Assembly: GCF_020179605.1 (NCBI RefSeq)
Contig: NZ_JAINZO010000001.1
Span: 248,001-312,000, forward strand
Origin: Geomonas agri
GTDB taxonomy: Bacteria > Desulfobacterota > Desulfuromonadia > Geobacterales > Geobacteraceae
Length of the DNA stretch: 64,000 bases
Direction: 5' to 3'
The position numbers and the translations under genes are program-made. The first letter of the stretch is position 1. Every line of letters starts with the position of its first letter. Under the pieces are notes generated by a model. That model was not told the origin of the DNA and did not search any database. It worked only from the letters and a program-made list of their open reading frames with translations. This document shows positions 47,817-56,223 of the stretch, piece after piece.

Positions 47817-48308
47817 ATGTGCAAGATCCTTAAAGATAAAAGGGGAGTCAGCCTGATCGAGATGGTGGTGACCATGGTCATCCTCACCTTGCTCGCCTCG
47901 CTGATCGTGCCGTCGGCCCAGATGGCCTCCAAGCGGACCAAAGAGCTCGAGCTCAGAAGGAACCTGCGCGAGATCAGGACCGCCATAGACGAGTACAAGA
48001 AAAACTACGACAAGGCGCAGTCGGACCAGAAGACGGTACAGGTGCTGAATGCGACGGGCTACCCCAAGACCCTCGACCTGCTGGTGGAGGGAGATGATTT
48101 CGGTGGCTTGGTCAAGGAGAAGAAGAAGTTCCTGCGCCGCATCCCCAGTGACCCCTTCCACAAGGCCCAGGAGGGGGATCCCAAATGGGGGATGCGCTCT
48201 CATGCCGACGAGCATGACAGCACAACGTGGGGGGGGGAGGATGTCTTCGACGTCTATTCCCTTAGCGACGGCGTTGCCATCGACGGTACGAAATACAAGG
48301 ACTGGTGA
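47817..48308 (+). CDS. Pseudopilin (GspG-type)
   Basis: The 163-residue product has a short basic leader and the prepilin cleavage site KRG|VSLIEMVV (Gly10, with Glu at +5), a hydrophobic helix, and a C-terminal region with IPSDPFHKAQ and DVFDVYSLSDG, the GspG calcium-loop segment. It follows the secretin. The start has no strong ribosome site. It overlaps the next pseudopilin. One of these two genes probably corresponds to OxpG of Geobacter sulfurreducens, reported from an atypical type II system. Confidence 0.88.
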   Translation: MCKILKDKRGVSLIEMVVTMVILTLLASLIVPSAQMASKRTKELELRRNLREIRTAIDEYKKNYDKAQSDQKTVQVLNATGYPKTLDLLVEGDDFGGLVKEKKKFLRRIPSDPFHKAQEGDPKWGMRSHADEHDSTTWGGEDVFDVYSLSDGVAIDGTKYKDW

Positions 48309-48727
48309 ACCTCATGTTGAAGAGGATACTCAAGAGTCAGAGGGGTTTTACGCTGATAGAACTGATGATTGTCATGACAGTCATCGGCATTCTGGCGGCA
48401 ATCAGCGTTCCCAATTACCAGTGGGGCATCATAAGGGCTCGCGAGGCGGTGCTGCGGGAAGACCTTTACACCATGCGCTCCACCATCGACCAGTACTATG
48501 CCGACCAGGGCAAGTACCCCGAGACACTGCAGGAACTGGTGGACAACAAGAACAAGTATCTCAGGGAGATACCCAAGGATCCCTTTACCAAATCCAAGGA
48601 GACCTGGGTAGTCACGGCGCCTCCTCCGACAGAGACCCCTACCGAAGGGGGCACTGGCGGGGTCTACGACGTGCACAGCGGTTCCACCCTGGTCGGCAGC
48701 GACGGCAAGCCGTACAACGAATGGTAG
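48305..48727 (+). CDS. Pseudopilin (GspG-type), second
   Basis: The 140-residue product has cleavage site SQRG|FTLIELMIV (Gly14) and the usual long hydrophobic helix, then DQYYADQGKYPETLQELV and REIPKDPFT, which match the GspG family. A GTG overlapping the upstream stop is taken as start; an ATG three codons later would shorten the leader slightly. It ends the secretion operon; ftsE follows 19 bases later. It has an insert of Pro/Thr residues near 105. Confidence 0.88.
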   Translation: MNLMLKRILKSQRGFTLIELMIVMTVIGILAAISVPNYQWGIIRAREAVLREDLYTMRSTIDQYYADQGKYPETLQELVDNKNKYLREIPKDPFTKSKETWVVTAPPPTETPTEGGTGGVYDVHSGSTLVGSDGKPYNEW

Positions 48728-48746
48728 TTACGAGGCTTATAGACTG

Positions 48747-49469
48747 ATGATTCAAATGCACAATGTTTTCATGTCGTACCAGCCCGAAGCGAGCGCGCTC
48801 GCCGACATCAACCTCAAGATCCCCAAAGGGGATTTTGTATTTTTGACCGGGCAGTCCGGGGCGGGCAAGTCGACCCTGCTCAAACTGATCTACGCCGATC
48901 TCACCCCCACCCGCGGACAGGTGCTGATCGACGGGGTCAACCTGACCCGGCTTTCGCGCTCCCAGGTTCCCCTGCTGCGCCGCTCCATCGGGGTGGTGTT
49001 CCAGGACTACAAGCTGCTCCCCAACAGGACCGTGCTGGAGAACGTGGCCATCACCCTGGAAGTGCTCGGGTGGGGCAAGCGCGACATCGGCAAGAAGGTC
49101 TACCACATCCTGAAAAGGATGGGGATCGAGGACAAGATCAACGCGACGCCCTTGAGGCTTTCCGGCGGCGAGCAGCAGCGCGTGGCGCTGGCGCGCGCCC
49201 TGGTAAACGACCCCAAGATCCTGGTCGCCGACGAGCCGACCGGCAACCTTGATGACGAGAACAAGGAGGCGATCCTCTCCATCTTCAAGGAGGCCAACAA
49301 CCGCGGCACCACTGTGGTGGTGGCGACCCACGACCGCCGCGTGATCGAGAACTCCCACCGCAGGGTGATCAGGCTGGACAAGGGGAGCATCGTGCACACC
49401 CCCGATTTCCTGGTCGGCCAGCCCGCGCCGGCGGCCCCCGTGCTGGAGGTGCCCGATGTCCAAGGCTAA
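48747..49469 (+). CDS. ftsE: Cell division ATP-binding protein FtsE
   Basis: FtsE is the ATPase of the FtsEX complex, which switches on periplasmic amidases at the septum. The 240-residue product has Walker A GQSGAGKST, signature LSGGEQQRVALARAL, Walker B ILVADEPTGNLD and the FtsE-type start IQMHNVFMSY. The C-terminal tail is rich in Pro and Ala. It overlaps ftsX by 14 bases. Confidence 0.95.
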   Translation: MIQMHNVFMSYQPEASALADINLKIPKGDFVFLTGQSGAGKSTLLKLIYADLTPTRGQVLIDGVNLTRLSRSQVPLLRRSIGVVFQDYKLLPNRTVLENVAITLEVLGWGKRDIGKKVYHILKRMGIEDKINATPLRLSGGEQQRVALARALVNDPKILVADEPTGNLDDENKEAILSIFKEANNRGTTVVVATHDRRVIENSHRRVIRLDKGSIVHTPDFLVGQPAPAAPVLEVPDVQG

Positions 49470-50403
49470 CAAGGGGGCGGTTCGCCCCAAGCTTGAACAG
49501 GAAGGTTTCTTCGGCAGGCTCTCCTATTTCACCAGCCGCGCCTTCGCCAACCTGCGCCAGAATGTCTTCGTCAGCGCCGTCACCGTGGGCACCATCGCTT
49601 TGGCGCTGTTGATCGCCTCGCTGTTTCTGCTGGTCTACGTGAATCTCGATGGGATGGCCGAGGGGTGGAGCGACAAGGTGCAGGTGACCGCGTACTTCGA
49701 CCAGGAACCGGCACCGCTCGCGGTCGCCGCGATGAAGGGACGGGTACAGGCCATTGCCGGCACGGCCAAGGTGATCTTCGTGAGCCAGGCCGAGGCGGAG
49801 AAGCGGCTGAGAAACCGCCTGAAAGGGCAGGAGTCGCTCTTGGAGGGGATCAGTTCCAACGTGCTTCCGGCCTCGCTGGAGATCAGGCTGGACCGAGACC
49901 ACCGCGATACCGAATCCGTGGCCGCCTACGTGAGGAAGCTGAAGCAGATCCAGGGCATCAGCGAGGTGCAGTACGGCGAGGAGTGGGTGAAGCGCTTCAA
50001 CTCGTTCATGAACCTGTTCCGGCTCATGGGGGCGCTGCTCGGGAGCTTCTTGACCATCACGGTACTCTTCATCGTCTCCAATACCATCAAGCTGACCATC
50101 TACGCCAGGAAGGACGAACTGGAACTGCTGGGGCTGGTCGGGGCGACCCGCTTTTTCATCAAGGCACCGTTCCTGATCGAGGGGATACTGCAGGGGGCTG
50201 CTGGAGCGGTGATCTCGCTGCTGGCACTCTTGGGGTGCTACTTCGCTTTCCTGAAAAACGCCGGCGACTTCCTCGGCATCAATCCGGCTTCGGCCGGGCT
50301 CTCCTTCCTTCCCGCCACGCACCTGGCCGGGGTGGTGCTGGGAGGAGTGCTGCTCGGCTTCATCGGCAGCGCGACCTCGCTCAAGAGGTTCATAAACGTC
50401 TAA
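49456..50403 (+). CDS. ftsX: Cell division protein FtsX
   Basis: FtsX is the permease-like partner of FtsE and contacts EnvC in the periplasm. The 315-residue product has an N-terminal cytoplasmic tail, a first helix, a periplasmic domain of about 110 residues, and three further helices at about 190-300, with the FtsX signatures DELELLGLVGATRFFI and RFNSFMNLF. GAGGTGCCCG precedes the ATG. It is followed one base later by an EnvC-like gene. Confidence 0.94.
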   Translation: MSKANKGAVRPKLEQEGFFGRLSYFTSRAFANLRQNVFVSAVTVGTIALALLIASLFLLVYVNLDGMAEGWSDKVQVTAYFDQEPAPLAVAAMKGRVQAIAGTAKVIFVSQAEAEKRLRNRLKGQESLLEGISSNVLPASLEIRLDRDHRDTESVAAYVRKLKQIQGISEVQYGEEWVKRFNSFMNLFRLMGALLGSFLTITVLFIVSNTIKLTIYARKDELELLGLVGATRFFIKAPFLIEGILQGAAGAVISLLALLGCYFAFLKNAGDFLGINPASAGLSFLPATHLAGVVLGGVLLGFIGSATSLKRFINV

Positions 50404-50404
50404 C

Positions 50405-51604
50405 ATGCGCCAGCTTACCGCAACAATCCTGCTCGTCCTCACCCTCCTGGCCCCCGCGCTCTGCCGCGCCGGCGCCAACGAAGAGTTGCAGAACATCAAG
50501 AAGCAGATCAAAGAGAAGAATCGGCTCATCACCAAAACGCAGAAGGTGGAGACCAAGGTCTCGGGCGAACTGGTGCAGATCCAAAAGTCGCTCGTCGAGA
50601 AGCAGTCCAGCCTGACCGTCCTGGGACGCGACTTGGCCGGTGTCGAGAAGGGGATCGACAAGACCCACGAGGACATCGAGCACGAGCGCCAGGAGGCAGA
50701 GCGCAAGAAAGCACAGATCAACCGCCGCATGGCAGCGCTCTACAAGGGAGGCGACACTGGCAACCTGCGTGTTTTCTTCTCCTCGGAGTCCTTCCCGCAG
50801 ATGAGCGAGAACCTGCGCTACATGCGTAGTATCCTGGAGAACGACAAGAAGCTGTTCCAGCAGTACAACGAGAACCTGGAGCGGCTGAGCAAGCTCAAGG
50901 AGCGCCTGGAGCAGGAGGCGGTCAAGAAAGAAGGCCTGCGCCGCTCCATCGAGGCGAAAAAACGCGAGATCGAGCAGGAAAAGAGCCGCAAGGCGACCTA
51001 CCTGGTCAAGGTGCGCCAGGACAAGCAGGGCTACCTCGCCTCGCTCAAGGAGCTGCAGGCCAACGCAAGCCGCCTGCAAAGCATGATTCAAAGGCTTGAA
51101 GCGAAAAGTAGAAAAGCGTATAGTTCCAAGGGTCGTCCCGGCAAGACGACCGAACCGGCCCGGCCCGGCGTGACCGCCAAGGCCACCCCGGTCCCCAACC
51201 AGGGGCTGGGCGCCCAGAAAGGGCGGCTGTCGCTGCCGGTGCGTGGCAACATCATCGACCGTTTCGGAAGGCATAAGCACCCCGAATTCGATTCCTTTAC
51301 TGTCAGTAACGGGATCTCCGTGGCAGCCCCCGCCGGCAGCGCCATCCATGCAATCTATGACGGTGAAGTGATTTTTGCCGACTATTTCAAAGGCTATGGT
51401 AATATGATCATCGTCGATCACGGCGACGGGTTCTTCAGCCTTTACGCCCACGCCTCGTCCATAGCCAAGAGAGTCGGCTCCAAGGTATCGAAAAATGATG
51501 TCCTTGCCAGTGTGGGCGATCTTGACTCAACCAAGGGGCCCATGCTCTATTTCGAGATCAGATACCAGGGGAAACCGGTCGATCCGTCCCCCTGGTTCAG
51601 ATAA
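50405..51604 (+). CDS. EnvC-type murein hydrolase activator (degenerate LytM/M23 domain)
   Basis: EnvC-like proteins activate amidases when signalled by FtsEX. The 399-residue product has a signal peptide, a long coiled-coil (about 22-240), and a C-terminal LytM domain (about 275-398). In that domain the usual catalytic HxxxD and HxH are altered: NGISVAAP replaces the HxGxDxxAP pattern and LYFEIRY replaces HLHFE, so it is probably not a zinc peptidase itself. Direct placement after ftsEX supports the EnvC role. Confidence 0.9.
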   Translation: MRQLTATILLVLTLLAPALCRAGANEELQNIKKQIKEKNRLITKTQKVETKVSGELVQIQKSLVEKQSSLTVLGRDLAGVEKGIDKTHEDIEHERQEAERKKAQINRRMAALYKGGDTGNLRVFFSSESFPQMSENLRYMRSILENDKKLFQQYNENLERLSKLKERLEQEAVKKEGLRRSIEAKKREIEQEKSRKATYLVKVRQDKQGYLASLKELQANASRLQSMIQRLEAKSRKAYSSKGRPGKTTEPARPGVTAKATPVPNQGLGAQKGRLSLPVRGNIIDRFGRHKHPEFDSFTVSNGISVAAPAGSAIHAIYDGEVIFADYFKGYGNMIIVDHGDGFFSLYAHASSIAKRVGSKVSKNDVLASVGDLDSTKGPMLYFEIRYQGKPVDPSPWFR

Positions 51605-51638
51605 GCAGGGTATCGCAACAAACTTCCAGGGAGGCAAA

Positions 51639-52973
51639 ATGTTCAAGGGCAGCAAATTCAAGAAGACAACCCTGTTTGTCACTACCGTTGCACTGCTGAC
51701 GCTCGTCATCGCGTTCGGCGTGCAGCGCAGATGTGCCGCCCAGGGCGGCGGCAACGACTACCAGTCCATCGAGCTGTTCACCGACGTGCTGGCCATTGTC
51801 AAGAAAAGCTACGTCGAGGAAGTGGACACCAAGAAGCTTGTGTACGGCGCCATCAACGGCATGCTCACCTCCCTCGACCCGCACAGTTCCTTCATGCCCC
51901 CCGAGACCTACAAGGAGATGAAGATCGACACCAAGGGCGCCTTCGGCGGCCTGGGCATCGAGATCACCGTGAAAGAAGGGATCCTTACCGTCATCTCACC
52001 GATCGAGGACACCCCGGCCTTCCGGGCCGGCATCAAGGCGGGCGACCAGATCCTCAAGATCGACGACAAGTTCACCAAGGACCTCACCATAACCGACGCG
52101 GTGAAAAGGATGCGCGGCGTGAAGGGGACCAAGGTCACCCTGACCATCATGCGGGAAGGGTTCGACAAGACCAAGGACTTCGTCCTCGAGCGCGACATCA
52201 TCCAGGTCAAGAGCGTGAAGTACAAGGTCCTGGACGACGGTTACGGCTACATCCGCATCGCTCAGTTCCAGGAGAAAACCGACGACGACCTGGAGAAGGC
52301 GCTGCAGGCACTGCAGGCGGACAAAGCACAGTTGAGGGGCCTGGTGCTGGATCTCAGGAATGACCCCGGCGGGCTTCTGGACCAGGCGGTCCGTGTCTGC
52401 GAACATTTCGTTCCGGAAGGGAAGCTGATCGTCTACACCGAGGGGCGCGAGAAGGATTCCCAGATGCGCTTCACCTCGCGGAAGAGCCACAAGCAGGGCG
52501 AGTACCCTATCGTGGTGCTGATCAACAGCGGTTCGGCCTCGGCCTCCGAGATCGTGGCAGGCTGCCTGCAGGACCACAAGCGCGCGGTCATCATGGGCAC
52601 CCAGAGCTTCGGCAAGGGTAGCGTGCAGACCATCATCCCTCTGGCCGACAACTCTGGCCTGAGGCTCACCACCGCCCGCTACTTCACCCCGAGCGGCCGC
52701 TCCATCCAGGCCAAGGGGATCACCCCGGACATCGTCGCCGAGCGGGTTGAGATCGCCCCGACCAGCGAGAAGAAGGAAGGAATGCACATCCGCGAGAAGG
52801 ACCTTGAGAACCATTTCGAAGGGGACAAGAAGGACGACCAGGATGAGAAGAAGGCAAAACCTGCTCCGTACAAGACCGACGATATGTTCAAGAACGACTC
52901 GCAGGTGCTGCGTGCCCTCGACCTTCTCAAGGGGTGGGACATCCTGAAGAGCATGGGCAAGCTTCCCTCTTAA
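51639..52973 (+). CDS. ctpA: Carboxy-terminal processing protease (CtpA/Prc family)
   Basis: CtpA-family S41 serine proteases act in the periplasm. The 444-residue product has an N-terminal signal or anchor, YVEEVDTKKLVYGAINGML, a PDZ domain (about 95-180, GGLGIEI), and the catalytic region DLRNDPGGLLD, NSGSASASEI and GTQSFGKGSVQ with the serine and lysine. The ATG follows GGGAGGCAAA. A strong terminator lies 30 bases after the stop. It is last in the ftsEX-envC-ctpA run. Confidence 0.95.
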   Translation: MFKGSKFKKTTLFVTTVALLTLVIAFGVQRRCAAQGGGNDYQSIELFTDVLAIVKKSYVEEVDTKKLVYGAINGMLTSLDPHSSFMPPETYKEMKIDTKGAFGGLGIEITVKEGILTVISPIEDTPAFRAGIKAGDQILKIDDKFTKDLTITDAVKRMRGVKGTKVTLTIMREGFDKTKDFVLERDIIQVKSVKYKVLDDGYGYIRIAQFQEKTDDDLEKALQALQADKAQLRGLVLDLRNDPGGLLDQAVRVCEHFVPEGKLIVYTEGREKDSQMRFTSRKSHKQGEYPIVVLINSGSASASEIVAGCLQDHKRAVIMGTQSFGKGSVQTIIPLADNSGLRLTTARYFTPSGRSIQAKGITPDIVAERVEIAPTSEKKEGMHIREKDLENHFEGDKKDDQDEKKAKPAPYKTDDMFKNDSQVLRALDLLKGWDILKSMGKLPS

Positions 52974-53004
52974 GGGGGACTGGTTTGCACAAAGCAGTAA
53001 AGGG

Positions 53005-53030
53005 AAGGGGTGGCCAAACGGCCACCCCTT
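53005..53030 (+). terminator. Terminator after ctpA
   Basis: AAGGGGTGGCC pairs with GGCCACCCCTT around AAAC, then TTTGCTTT. It separates the ctpA transcript from the cohesin-like gene. Confidence 0.88.
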
Positions 53031-53075
53031 TTGCTTTATCGGTCGCCATGAGGGGAGGGGAGAGGCCGGTTCGGC

Positions 53076-53104
53076 TTGACAGCCCCCGAGGGGGTCAGTA
53101 AAGT
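53076..53104 (+). promoter_or_regulatory. Promoter of the cohesin/dockerin-like gene
   Basis: TTGACA (53076-53081) and TAAAGT (53099-53104) are spaced by 17 bases. The spacer contains the palindrome CCCCCGAGGGGG. The start codon lies 45 bases downstream. Confidence 0.6.
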
Positions 53105-53148
53105 AAACCGGTCCGTTCCCGCAGTAATCCCCCGGCCCCGAGGTCATC

Positions 53149-54483
53149 ATGATCAGACAGACGCGCTGTCCTTGGTATTGGCTGCTTCTTTTGCTCCTGG
53201 TAGTTCTCCCGGTTCACCCTGTCTTCGCCTTGCCGACTCTTACCATATCCTCTCCGGCATCCGACGGCGTCTTCGTTCTGCGCGGCGAGCAGATGGACGG
53301 CGTGGCAGGCCTCGACCTCTCTATCGGCTACGACTCCGTTACGCTCGCCAACCCCCGCGTTACCATCGGCAAGATGGTGCAAGGGATGATGAACGCCGCC
53401 AACCCCGGCAATCCCATCAGGCTCGCCATCGTCGGGACGACCGCCCTCAAGGGGAGCGGCATCATCGCCAGTGTCGCCTTCGACCGGACCGGCACGTCCC
53501 CCGGCGTGGTCACGCTGGTTACCGGTACCCTCATCGACGCCTCTGGCAAGAAGGTGGTTATGGCGCAGCCGGTCATCGTCAACCCCTCGGCCGTGGTTGC
53601 TGCAGATGACAGCGGCGCTCCGACAGCGCAGCCTGGGCAGGATATCAAAAATGACATCTCGACAGGCGCGGCCACCGTGGCATCGCGTCCGCTGATGGTC
53701 GGGGGTACGGTGACCATGCCTGGCCAGGAAACGGCTGCCGGGCAGGAGGGGACCCCGGCCAAAGATACCGTGGTAGCGGCTGAGGCACAGGCGCCGGCAG
53801 AGGGGAAGCCGCTGGTCAAGAAACGACTACGCACCAAAAAGGCGCAACTGGAAGGTGAGGAACCTCCACTGGACCGGGAGGAAAACCCGCCCCCTCCGGA
53901 GCAGGAGACCCCGACTCGCCCTGAGGCCCCTGCGCCGTCACCGCAGGTAACCCAGCCGGTCCCGATCACCAGCGTCCTGGACCGCTTCAAGGCTTTTCAA
54001 GGCGAGCGAACCCCGGCCAACCTGGTTGCCCTGTTTAGCCAGGAGGCCTCCGCTGCCTACCGTCAGACCCCCCCGATAGCACTTGCCGACGGCAAGGCGA
54101 CGGTAACACTCTTCATCACCATGGTGACCGGGGAGACTACGCCCAGCTTCACCTTCAGCGGCTGCACCTATGTCTCGCACCGGCGCACCGAGGCGGGGTG
54201 GGAAATCGTGGCCAGGCCGAAGCGGGACGTGTTAAAGGCCGATGTCACCATGCTGTATAGCGGCCTGAGGCAGGAGTTCCCGCTGACGGTGGCGCCCAAG
54301 GTCGCACTGGTGCCGGGGAAGCCGCTCCCGGTGAAGGAGGCTGATTTCGGACGTTTCCTGAAGGAACGGGGGACCGCATCGCGTCCACGTTTCGATCTCA
54401 ACAGGGACGGCCGCCGCGATTACGTTGACGACTACATCTATACCGCCAACTACCTGGCGCGTACCGGCCTGCAGGCGCCATAG
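53149..54483 (+). CDS. Secreted protein with cohesin-like and dockerin-like segments
   Basis: The 444-residue product has a signal peptide (to about residue 26), then a region of about 120 residues with cohesin-type blocks (MDGVAGLDLSIGYDSVTL, GSGIIASVAFDRTG). A low-complexity Pro/Glu/Ala linker runs to about 265, followed by a domain of about 130 residues that I do not recognise. The last 30 residues contain D416-x-N418-x-D420-G-x-x-D424-x-x-D427, an EF-hand loop with the helix (YIYTANYLA) that typifies half a dockerin. It has its own promoter downstream of ctpA. Confidence 0.82.
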   Translation: MIRQTRCPWYWLLLLLLVVLPVHPVFALPTLTISSPASDGVFVLRGEQMDGVAGLDLSIGYDSVTLANPRVTIGKMVQGMMNAANPGNPIRLAIVGTTALKGSGIIASVAFDRTGTSPGVVTLVTGTLIDASGKKVVMAQPVIVNPSAVVAADDSGAPTAQPGQDIKNDISTGAATVASRPLMVGGTVTMPGQETAAGQEGTPAKDTVVAAEAQAPAEGKPLVKKRLRTKKAQLEGEEPPLDREENPPPPEQETPTRPEAPAPSPQVTQPVPITSVLDRFKAFQGERTPANLVALFSQEASAAYRQTPPIALADGKATVTLFITMVTGETTPSFTFSGCTYVSHRRTEAGWEIVARPKRDVLKADVTMLYSGLRQEFPLTVAPKVALVPGKPLPVKEADFGRFLKERGTASRPRFDLNRDGRRDYVDDYIYTANYLARTGLQAP

Positions 54484-54562
54484 GTGCCGGGGCGGGGTGT
54501 CGATCGTTAAGCTGTGGGGGGCATGCCCTCTTCGACTTCAGTCGGGGGGGCATTGTCATGCA

Positions 54563-54667
54563 TGGGCGATGGGATAATCTCGCCACAGCGGCAAAAGGCA
54601 GGGGACAGAGGCGGCACGTTTCTATTGCCGCAAAGGCGGCTATCGGGTATACACCATTTGCCGCCCA
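54563..54667 (+). ncRNA. Structured 5' leader, possibly GEMM-like, upstream of the aldehyde dehydrogenase
   Basis: The leader contains CCACAGCGGCAAA, close to the CACAGGGCAAA block of GEMM-I cyclic-dinucleotide riboswitches, and a GCCGCAAAGGCGGC segment reminiscent of their GCAAAGC element. GCGGCA/TGCCGC and GGCGGC/GCCGCC can pair. It does not match the full GEMM consensus, so the call is tentative. Confidence 0.3.
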
Positions 54668-54693
54668 TCAGAGTACTTTGACGGGAGGAGCCG

Positions 54694-56151
54694 ATGCTAA
54701 AGCTAAAGGACAAGAGTCTGTTTCACCAGCTTTGTTTCATCAACGGCGCCTGGACCGGTGCTGATAGCGGCGAGAGCATCGATGTCGTCAACCCCGCTAC
54801 CGGAGAAAAACTGGGCACCGTTCCCAAGATGGGAGGTGCAGAGACCCGCCGCGCCATCGAGGCGGCCCATGCCGCTTTGCCGTCGTGGCGCGCCAAGACA
54901 GCGCAAGAACGGTCGGTGATCCTCAGGCGCTGGGCTGACCTGCTGCTTGAGCACCTGGACGACCTGGCCGTGCTGATGACCGCGGAGCAGGGGAAACCGC
55001 TGGCCGAGGCGCGCGGCGAGACGGTTTACGCCGCCTCCTTTTTGGAATGGTTCGCCGAGGAGGGGAAGAGGGTCTACGGGGACGTGATCCCGTCGGACCA
55101 GGCGGGCAAGCGGATCGTGGTCCTCAAGGAACCAGTCGGCGTCTGCGCCGCCATCACCCCCTGGAATTTCCCCTCCGCCATGATTACCAGGAAGGTGGGG
55201 CCTGCACTGGCAGCGGGATGTACCATCGTGGTCAAGCCTGCCACGGCGACGCCGTACTCCGCCTTGGCCCTTGCGGTGCTGGCGCAACGTGCCGGGGTCC
55301 CGGAAGGTGTCTTTGCCGTCGTTACCGGTTCCGCGGGTGCCATCGGAGAGGAGATGACGAGCAACCCGCTGGTGCGCAAGCTCACCTTCACCGGTTCTAC
55401 TGAGGTGGGCAAGAAGCTGATGGCCCAGTGTGCGGGAACGGTCAAGAAGGTTTCCCTCGAGTTAGGGGGCAACGCGCCCTTCATCGTCTTTGACGACGCT
55501 GATCTCGATGCCGCCGTTGAGGGGGCGCTGATCTCCAAGTATCGCAATACCGGTCAGACCTGCGTCTGCAGCAACCGGTTCCTGGTGCAGGAAGGGATCT
55601 ATGACCGTTTCGCGGAGAAGCTGGCGCAGGCGGCAGCCCAGCTGAAGGTGGGAGATGGCCTGAAGGGGGAGACGCAGCAGGGGCCTCTGATCGACATGGC
55701 GGCGGTTGAGAAGGTCGAGGAACATATCGGCGATGCCCTCGCCAAGGGGGCCCGTATCGTCACCGGTGGCAACCGCCATCCACTAGGAGGATGCTTCTTC
55801 GAGCCGACGGTCATCGCCGACGTGACGCCTGACATGCATGTCGCCCGGCAAGAGACCTTCGGCCCGGTGGCGCCCCTATTCCGCTTCAGTACCGAGGAGG
55901 ATGCGATACGTTTGGCCAACGACACAGAATTTGGCCTGTGCGCCTATTTCTATAGCCGGGACATGACACGGGTTTGGCGGGTTGCCGAAGCAATTGAATC
56001 CGGCATCGTCGGCATCAACACCGGCCTGATCTCCACCGTGGTCGCTCCCTTTGGTGGCATCAAGGAGTCCGGCGTCGGCCGGGAAGGCTCCAAGTACGGC
56101 ATCGAGGAGTTCGTCGAAATCAAATACCTCTGCATCGGCGGCATAAGGTAA
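54694..56151 (+). CDS. gabD: Succinate-semialdehyde dehydrogenase-like aldehyde dehydrogenase
   Basis: The 485-residue product belongs to the ALDH superfamily and reads most like GabD, which oxidises succinate semialdehyde to succinate with NAD(P)+. Key segments are ITPWNFPSAM, KPATATPYSALAL, LTFTGSTEVGK, ELGGNAPFIVFDDAD, GQTCVCSNR with the catalytic Cys290, and ETFGPVAP. GGGAGGAGCCG precedes the ATG. Other substrates cannot be excluded. A structured leader lies upstream and fdhD downstream. Confidence 0.88.
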   Translation: MLKLKDKSLFHQLCFINGAWTGADSGESIDVVNPATGEKLGTVPKMGGAETRRAIEAAHAALPSWRAKTAQERSVILRRWADLLLEHLDDLAVLMTAEQGKPLAEARGETVYAASFLEWFAEEGKRVYGDVIPSDQAGKRIVVLKEPVGVCAAITPWNFPSAMITRKVGPALAAGCTIVVKPATATPYSALALAVLAQRAGVPEGVFAVVTGSAGAIGEEMTSNPLVRKLTFTGSTEVGKKLMAQCAGTVKKVSLELGGNAPFIVFDDADLDAAVEGALISKYRNTGQTCVCSNRFLVQEGIYDRFAEKLAQAAAQLKVGDGLKGETQQGPLIDMAAVEKVEEHIGDALAKGARIVTGGNRHPLGGCFFEPTVIADVTPDMHVARQETFGPVAPLFRFSTEEDAIRLANDTEFGLCAYFYSRDMTRVWRVAEAIESGIVGINTGLISTVVAPFGGIKESGVGREGSKYGIEEFVEIKYLCIGGIR

Positions 56152-56182
56152 CAAGCCGAACCATCAATCAGAAAGGACATTA

Positions 56183-56217
56183 ACTCCTCCCCCTGGAGGG
56201 GGTAGGGGGGTATGGGA
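56183..56217. repeat. C-run/G-run REP-like element before fdhD
   Basis: CTCCTCCCCCTGG is followed by AGGGGGTAGGGGGGTATGGG; its reverse complement matches the element before xseA. It overlaps an in-frame upstream ATG of fdhD. Confidence 0.6.
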
Positions 56218-56223
56218 CAGCAT

